Positions 58,291 through 64,000 of a DNA stretch of 64,000 bases are shown here, piece after piece. The number at the start of each line of letters is the position of its first letter. Position 1 is the stretch's first letter. The position numbers and the translations under genes were made by a program. The notes under the pieces were generated by a model that was not told the DNA's origin, made no database searches, and saw only the letters and a list, made by a program, of their open reading frames with translations. Source of the DNA: Sweltsa coloradensis (taxonomy: Eukaryota > Arthropoda > Insecta > Plecoptera > Chloroperlidae); assembly GCA_024449915.1 (NCBI GenBank), contig JAMZAV010001809.1, forward strand, positions 1 to 64,000, read 5' to 3'.

Positions 58291-59514
58291 CTATCCTAAA
58301 CTTCTTCAACGGTAAAGCCAAATATGAAGTTCTAATTAATAAAGATAAATTCCTTTCCAACCCAAACAATAAAAACTAGATTTTTTAAGCTATTGACTTC
58401 ACGACTTCAGGCTAAAAACGTATCGGTACATCAAGCAGAAGATGATGCAGATGTTCTAATTGCAATGACAGCAGTCAATCATCTAATCACGAGAACACTA
58501 CACTTATAGGTGATGACACTGACTTGCTTATACTTGTGTGTTACCACTATAACATCAAACAGCCCAACTTCAATCTTCTATTCAAGTCAGAGCTTAAAAG
58601 CAGGTAACAGCAAACAGAAGATATGGGACATTCGGCTCACAACAGCCACTCTAGGTGATGAAAATATGTAACAGTTTGCCATTCATTCATGCAGTAGCTG
58701 GATCGTGATACGACATCTAGGATATTTGGAATAGGGAAAAGGTTTACCGTTGAAGAAGTTTAAACATAATTTCAAAACCAATACTGATGTCTTCAACAAT
58801 GCTAGCTCGGATGTACAGAAGATTGCTGAATGTGGAGAGAGAGCAGTCGTATGCTTGTGTATAGTGGACAACCTTACCAAAGCCTAAATGACTTAAGAAA
58901 AGAGAAATTCAGCCAAAAAACTTCTCACTGCCAAGAAGGTATCCAGCCCGAGACACTGCCACCAACTTCATCAGCGTGCTTTTACCACAGTTTAAGAGTG
59001 TATTACCAAGTGCAAATCTGGCTTGGTAACAATTCCCTTGATCCCTTAAAATTTGGATGGACGCTTTCAAAACATAACTTTATGCCAGAACCAACCGACA
59101 AGCCACCAGCTCCACCACAACTTTTAACAATCATCAGATGCAATTGCAAAACAGAGTGCTTGAACTTCAGGTGTGTAACTGCAAAAAACATGGTTTAGAC
59201 TGCTCCAGTGTTTGTGGGCCAATGCAAAGGTGTAAGTTGTGCCAACTGCCCGCCAATCAACGTCGTCGGTTCTGATGACAGTGATGATACAGATTCAAGT
59301 TTCGAGGAAGGCGATTAGGTAAGCTTTTTACAATGTTATATTTTGTAAATGTGTTTGGCAAACTATCTGTTGCAAATTATTTTATTAAAAAAAATAACAA
59401 TACATTTTATTCATTAATTAATTACAGTAAATAGGGGGGTCGAAAGAGCGAAAAAAACTTTCATTCAGTATATCAAGATATGCATAACAAACAATATTTG
59501 ACAAAAAAGTTCTG
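58291..59514 (+). other. Single-copy loop between the palindrome arms
   Basis: This 1.2-kb stretch has no inverted partner and carries the broken PIN-like gene. The motif GTACCAATTAGTACC or a near copy flanks it and recurs at about 57645 and 60186, so the inner about 650 bases of each arm may be the ends of a smaller element that carried the gene. Confidence 0.75.
58381..59318 (+). pseudogene. PIN/FEN-like nuclease fold plus Cys-rich C-terminal domain, multiply frameshifted
   Basis: Pieces in different frames line up in the order known for a large, unnamed protein family common in invertebrate genomes. They are QAEDDADVLIA (first acidic patch), GDDTDLLILVCYHYN (second acidic patch of the PIN-like fold), PFIHAVAG, DTTSRIFGIGK, ETLPPTSSACFYHSLRVYYQ, then WLGN, FGWT, PPAPPQLLTIIRCNCKTEC, CKKHGLDCSSVCG and an acidic tail SDDSDDTDSSFEEGD before a stop at 59316-59318. 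At least five frame changes occur in about 940 bases. The family is established from many animal genomes, often in repeats; a role in element excision or replication is inference. It may be truncated upstream of 58381. Indels could be genuine decay or consensus errors. Confidence 0.75.
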
Positions 59515-59578
59515 TACCAATTAGTACCGGGTGAGATGAGAGAGAGAGAGCGCATTCCTTTATTTAGATTAGATCGAG

Positions 59579-59622
<44 letters not shown>

Positions 59623-62600
59623 ACACGTCAACACTTTCAGGTAAATGTTTCTTTCCAAAAATGTATCAGTGTGAAAACCAGTGGATCAGTAGCTTTCATT
59701 TGATACCCATATTGATGATATTAAAATTGCTTGAATTTTTCACGTCGATAAATATACATATTTAATTATGTAGATTTACTATGCAATAACATTTTTGACA
59801 CCGGTAAACTTTATATACAACTTTGCTTTGATATCACTCTTTAATTTCCAACCATGAAAACCATGTTTGGGCGAAGCAATTGGACGCAAGTGGTAACAAT
59901 ATAAAAATATTGTATAGTAATAATCAATTAATTAATTACGGATAATCATTAGCAAATGTGCATTGGGTATTTTTAGAATTTTGTAAACAGTTGGTTCATT
60001 CATTTAAAAAAATACTTTTACCAAAATCTTTTATATTAACGACAATATGAATTTTTATCTGATTTAGCATTTTAATTAATTATGCTAATTAGGGAGGCCG
60101 TACAGCGGTAAACTTTGTTTCTAAAATATCTTTATACATACACAAACAACTTCTGACAAAAAAAAATTCTGTACCAATTAGTTCCGGGTCAAGGCTTTTT
60201 AAGCTACTATATTACCGGCGTATAGCTACATCCGGCCGCGTTATATTTGAAGTTGAATCTCGCGATAAATCCGATCGCGCGGAGAAGACCTTGGATGAAG
60301 AGTATGAGTCATGGTGTGATTACAGCGGTATGCAGTTGCACTGTGCAGGCCGCTAGACTAGCTAGCTAAGCTAGACCCAAACAACACACACACAGTTTGT
60401 TGATACAACCAACCACTTCTCAGTTATTTAGATAGATGTTATTTTGTAAGTGTGACATAGGCCTACGAATATAACGACAGTTCACTGATTGCATTTTGAT
60501 TCAATTTCCAATCAATCCGCAGTCGGTTGCATCTGAAAATCATCTGCTAAAGGCCTAAAAAGTTATGTCGGTAATCGACACCCGACGATTGAAATCTTGT
60601 CGTGAATCATAAATAAAGTAATACAGTATTAATGATTAAATGTCTTTTTCAGAGGCGTGTTTGCCTGTTTACGATAATATATTTACATTGTCAAAATAAA
60701 TTGTTTTATGTTTAGTTTATGACTGATGAGTCTATAAAAATCTAAAAGCATCTCAATTCTCAAACGCTAATGTTAACAGATTCGATTGAGGGAATGAGTG
60801 TGCTTAGTTACTATAGTCTATATTTTTTCTAAATTGCCGTATGAAATATTGCCAGCTCTCAATATGACAGCCGTCATAACATGCTGAAACACATGATCTA
60901 ACAATATATGGCTGAAACGCAATATTAGACTGGTGCCGACGATTGACGAAAGGCAGGAAGGCAACGAAACGTCAAGTGCGCAAGAATAGTCACAATGAAC
61001 GTGTGTTATTGCACTCTGCAACGCGCTCAATGCTTGGAAAATGGGATAATCTCAGAAGTCAGAACTGCATCATTGTCCTCGAGTAGGCTTTCGTAAACGA
61101 AAATACATGATAAATTTTATAAAATGCCTAATAAAAATAATGATAAGCATGAATCAGATCGACGTAACATAGAAAATAACAGTACACCACTCACGAAATG
61201 AATATTAATTCTTTTCCCGTTTCGCGACAGACAAGACACAGCGTCATTAACCCAACCCCCCCCCCCCCCCCACCCCCCCAGCGCGTGACCAGGTAGGCTT
61301 ACTGTGATTGTTGCGTAAACAATGCTCGTCTTTGTGAAGGTCGCATTTCTTAGATGTCTTGGCTCTGTGAAGTTCGATTGCATCGTCCATGGTCCATCGA
61401 TCGTCGTTCAATTGACAGCGTTATTGAAGTGTCCGACGTGTGGCCATGACTGGTATTCTTGTTTGGTGATAAGATTATCAGGCGCAAGCAAAGGAATGAA
61501 CTGATACAATCATAAGGGCGCGGGGGGTGAGAGGCGTGCATTGGGAGAAAAGCGATGACTTGACCTTCAGTGACCTCGAGATCACAGACAGATGCGCCAA
61601 GTAAACAGTTTCGTACTACTGGTACTAAAGTCTATCCATCTTTGAGGTACAAAGTGACCATCGGCGGACGAGACCGGGATCGGTCGTCCCGTCTATTGTC
61701 TGCATTTTTCCCTTTCCACCTTTTTTGGCGTGACCGAACTTGGGAACAAACATGGGTTTGTTTCTACCTGCTTTCGCCCATTTCAAATCTATTGTGATGA
61801 AAATCATTTATTCAGCAAAATATTTTTTTTATAATTGCAAATATTTCATAACGTGGTTCAAATGTGTAGCTCGAGTTATGAAATGTGTTTTTTTTCCCTA
61901 ATGTCTACGATCAAAACTGACTGAAATACATAAATATTATTATATTATTATACAATATTATCAAAATATGTTATAGAAGCATTATCCGTAACTCAGTCAG
62001 TTTTTATCGTAGAAATTCGTCCAAAAAAAATGAAATTCAAGACGCACGCTTAATATTTCAACAACGTTATTAGATATTTGCAATTAACAAAAAATATCAA
62101 TAAATTAATTAATACAGCAGGTAAAAAACCCTCAGCTTCTAGGATGGTCTATTTTACGACTACACGCGACAACCCTTAGCAGCTGCCTCATACCCATACC
62201 CGACGCGTCCGTCGATGGTCACTTTGTACTTCATGGATAGATAGACTTAAGTGTTATTTTGGTAGTTGTTCATTACCGTTACAGGACCCCCCAGTAACAG
62301 TGGGGGGGGGGGGGCATGAAGTGCATTGCTGTGGTCAGCTAGGCCCCCCCACGGCGCTTCGCGTTTCCCCCCAACCGCACTTACCTACTTTCCTTTTCGG
62401 GGGGATCCCTATAATGAACAAGTACTGTTTACCTGTTCGTTGTAACTCCCGTACCAACCATCATGAGCCGTGTCACTGTCACTAAAATGTGCGAGACTAT
62501 GCATGCAATGCAAGTTGCCTGCACAACTAGGGCAAAGCGTCGTCCTCCTCCTCCGACGAACGAACGACGTGTTTCGGGCCGTTTTTGACCGATTGGCAAT

Positions 62601-63329
62601 TATTTGTTTCGAGTGTCTATAATGACTTAAGATTATCGACTATCGAGATTTTTAGATGAGCGAAGCGAAGACTTCAATTAGACTGAGCCCCCCCCCCCCA
62701 AAAAAAAAATAGCTCGGGTGTTTTGTTTTTGTTTTGTTGTTTGTTTTTCTGTCTGTTTGTTCGCGCTCTACCAGGTAAACGGCATATGCGATCTTGATGA
62801 AAATTGGAGGGGACCTTCGAAATCTCTGAACTTAGACCTGCCACGTTTTTGGGTACAATCGAAGAAATATTTCTCATGAATATCGTACTTTTTTACGATT
62901 TTTTCGATTTTAAATGCGATATTTTCGTGATATTTGGGCCGATTCTGACCAAACGGGTGGGGCTACAACGTTCATATTTTACATGGACATTAAGATTATG
63001 GTGATGTAGTACCTTTTGAAAGAAAAAAATGAAAAAGTTAGCCAGAATCCATCGAAATAAAGGTTATATACCTCAAAAAACTTAATTATTAACAAGTAAC
63101 TATAGAAACTTGACTACAATCACCTATAATGCGTACAAAAAGTAAGTCTTCGGGCCTCCAGATATTTTTCATTCTAATAACCATAGCAATTAGTACTACT
63201 TTATAAAAATTATCCTTACTTAACACAATTGATTTTGCAATGGAACTTGAAGAAGTAAAGAGATCCCACGCATACTAAAAACTTAAAAAAGCTCATCCAT
63301 CAACGCGCCAAAAAAAGCGTTCGCAAAGC
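59515..63329 (-). repeat. Main right arm of the giant inverted repeat
   Basis: This is the reverse complement of 53965-58290. It includes family copy G and mirror copies of the unknown frames. It continues without interruption past 63329 into the mirror of 45264-45938. Confidence 0.92.
59579..59620. repeat. Uninterrupted run of 42 C
   Basis: The corresponding position in the left arm (58213-58226) has about 14 G. The length difference is typical of slippage or homopolymer mis-calling. Confidence 0.95.
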
Positions 63330-63337
63330 GGCCTAGT
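62652..63337 (-). mobile_element. GGATGAGC-family element, copy G, with intact outer tip
   Basis: It begins TTAGATGAGCGAAGCGAAG and ends GCGTTCGCAAAGCGGCCTAGT. It retains the AAGCGGCC junction that the LTR element interrupts in copy F. Confidence 0.85.
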
Positions 63338-64000
63338 AAATATCAACACATGTTTTTCCAACGAACAATATGTTATAAAAAGCTGCTTGAACTTTGAGTC
63401 AGATCACTTTCGTTTTTTATGTGGTCCTGACTCCTGATTATGCTTCCTTCGATATTACTCTTTTTGGGGGTTTGGTACCACTACCAGGGACCGTTTTTTA
63501 GTTCGTTCTGTCGAGCCAGTTCAACTTTGACATGTTCCCTAACACATTGTCCTCTAGGAATACGGGGATCGGCTAACTCGGGTAAAATACAATTAAGGCT
63601 ATTCCAGAGCACTCTTTTCGATATTTTGAAAGTCAACGGAAAATGGCTAAAAGTTGGTTGGATGAAAGATGAACTTGAATAAAAAAGGGAAAAAAAAATA
63701 ACTTTTTTTTGGACGGGACAAAAGCTCTATTTTGGCCAAAATATGCAAATTTTGGGTCATTACGGAAAATGAATGTTTTAGATGCAATATTTAATTTTTA
63801 GCTATAATTTTTTTTAATGCTTCAACACACTTTGTCTCTGGACTGAGTACAAGGGAAACTAATTTTATGAAATAACTTTTGATGAACGATTTTTTTCGTG
63901 TTCCGGTTCAAAACTCTTTTTTGTACCATGTGACAAAAAAAATCGTACATCGAACATTATTTCAGAAAATTCTTTTCCCTTATACTCAGTCCAGAGACAA
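63330..64000 (-). repeat. Outer right arm of the giant inverted repeat, cut by window end
   Basis: It mirrors 45934 down to about 45264 and includes the beginning of the roughly 300-bp hairpin at 63598. It ends inside that hairpin at base 64000. Confidence 0.85.

Noticed and set aside
53965..63329. Palindrome explained by a missed sequencing adapter
   Set aside because: Such artefacts fold back on themselves without a spacer; here a 1.2-kb unique loop separates the arms and the arms differ by an 8-kb insertion. A haplotype mis-join remains possible and is listed as a finding.
1..64000. CRISPR arrays, operons, bacterial promoters or ribosome binding sites
   Set aside because: None seen; splice sites, LINEs and LTR elements show the DNA is eukaryotic, and the tandem repeats lack the repeat-spacer pattern.

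Overview
This window looks like repeat-dense nuclear DNA from an animal, most likely a marine invertebrate. It has AT-rich non-coding sequence, two spliced exons of an animal-type replication protein A large subunit (RPA1), several kinds of retrotransposon and no bacterial gene organisation. Frequent TAGGCCTA-like words, a hammerhead-ribozyme repeat and a PIN-like/Cys-rich element gene all fit an invertebrate such as an echinoderm or another deuterostome or lophotrochozoan, but I cannot name the species. Almost all the explicable sequence is mobile DNA. The only host coding sequence I can support is the RPA1 exon pair at 6881-7088 and 8257-8369.

Layout. At 1-10.4 kb there is sparse unique DNA, the RPA1 exons, and four copies (A, B, D, E) of a non-autonomous DNA-element family here called the GGATGAGC family; copy B fills the RPA1 intron up to 22 bases from its acceptor. 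At 10.4-17.3 kb two roughly 1 kb inverted arms, built of about 340-bp and 143-bp tandem units, enclose two LINE fragments on opposite strands. At 17.3-27.6 kb there is mostly unclassified DNA with family copy H, a LINE 3' end, and a 2.3-kb element with matching ends and a TTA target duplication that contains a strong hairpin. At 27.6-34.4 kb lies a tandem LTR-gag-LTR-gag-LTR array; its second gag is split by an insertion with two 330-bp direct repeats, each carrying a hammerhead ribozyme. At 35.2-43.7 kb lies a second LTR element, much of it in poor-looking sequence. At 45-64 kb there is a very large inverted repeat with arms of more than 4 kb around a 1.2-kb loop that holds a broken PIN-like/Cys-rich gene. 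The left arm has been split by an 8-kb LTR element, and the right arm keeps the unfilled site.

All three LTR elements lie on the minus strand, have 4-bp target duplications and a TGGCGC-type primer binding site, and show gag-like reading frames at most; I found no polymerase in any of them. They would depend on enzymes supplied from elsewhere. Coordinates of repeat edges were read by eye and can be off by a few bases. Patches with expanded homopolymers (about 36.3-39.6 kb and 56.94-57.48 kb) look like assembly-consensus damage.
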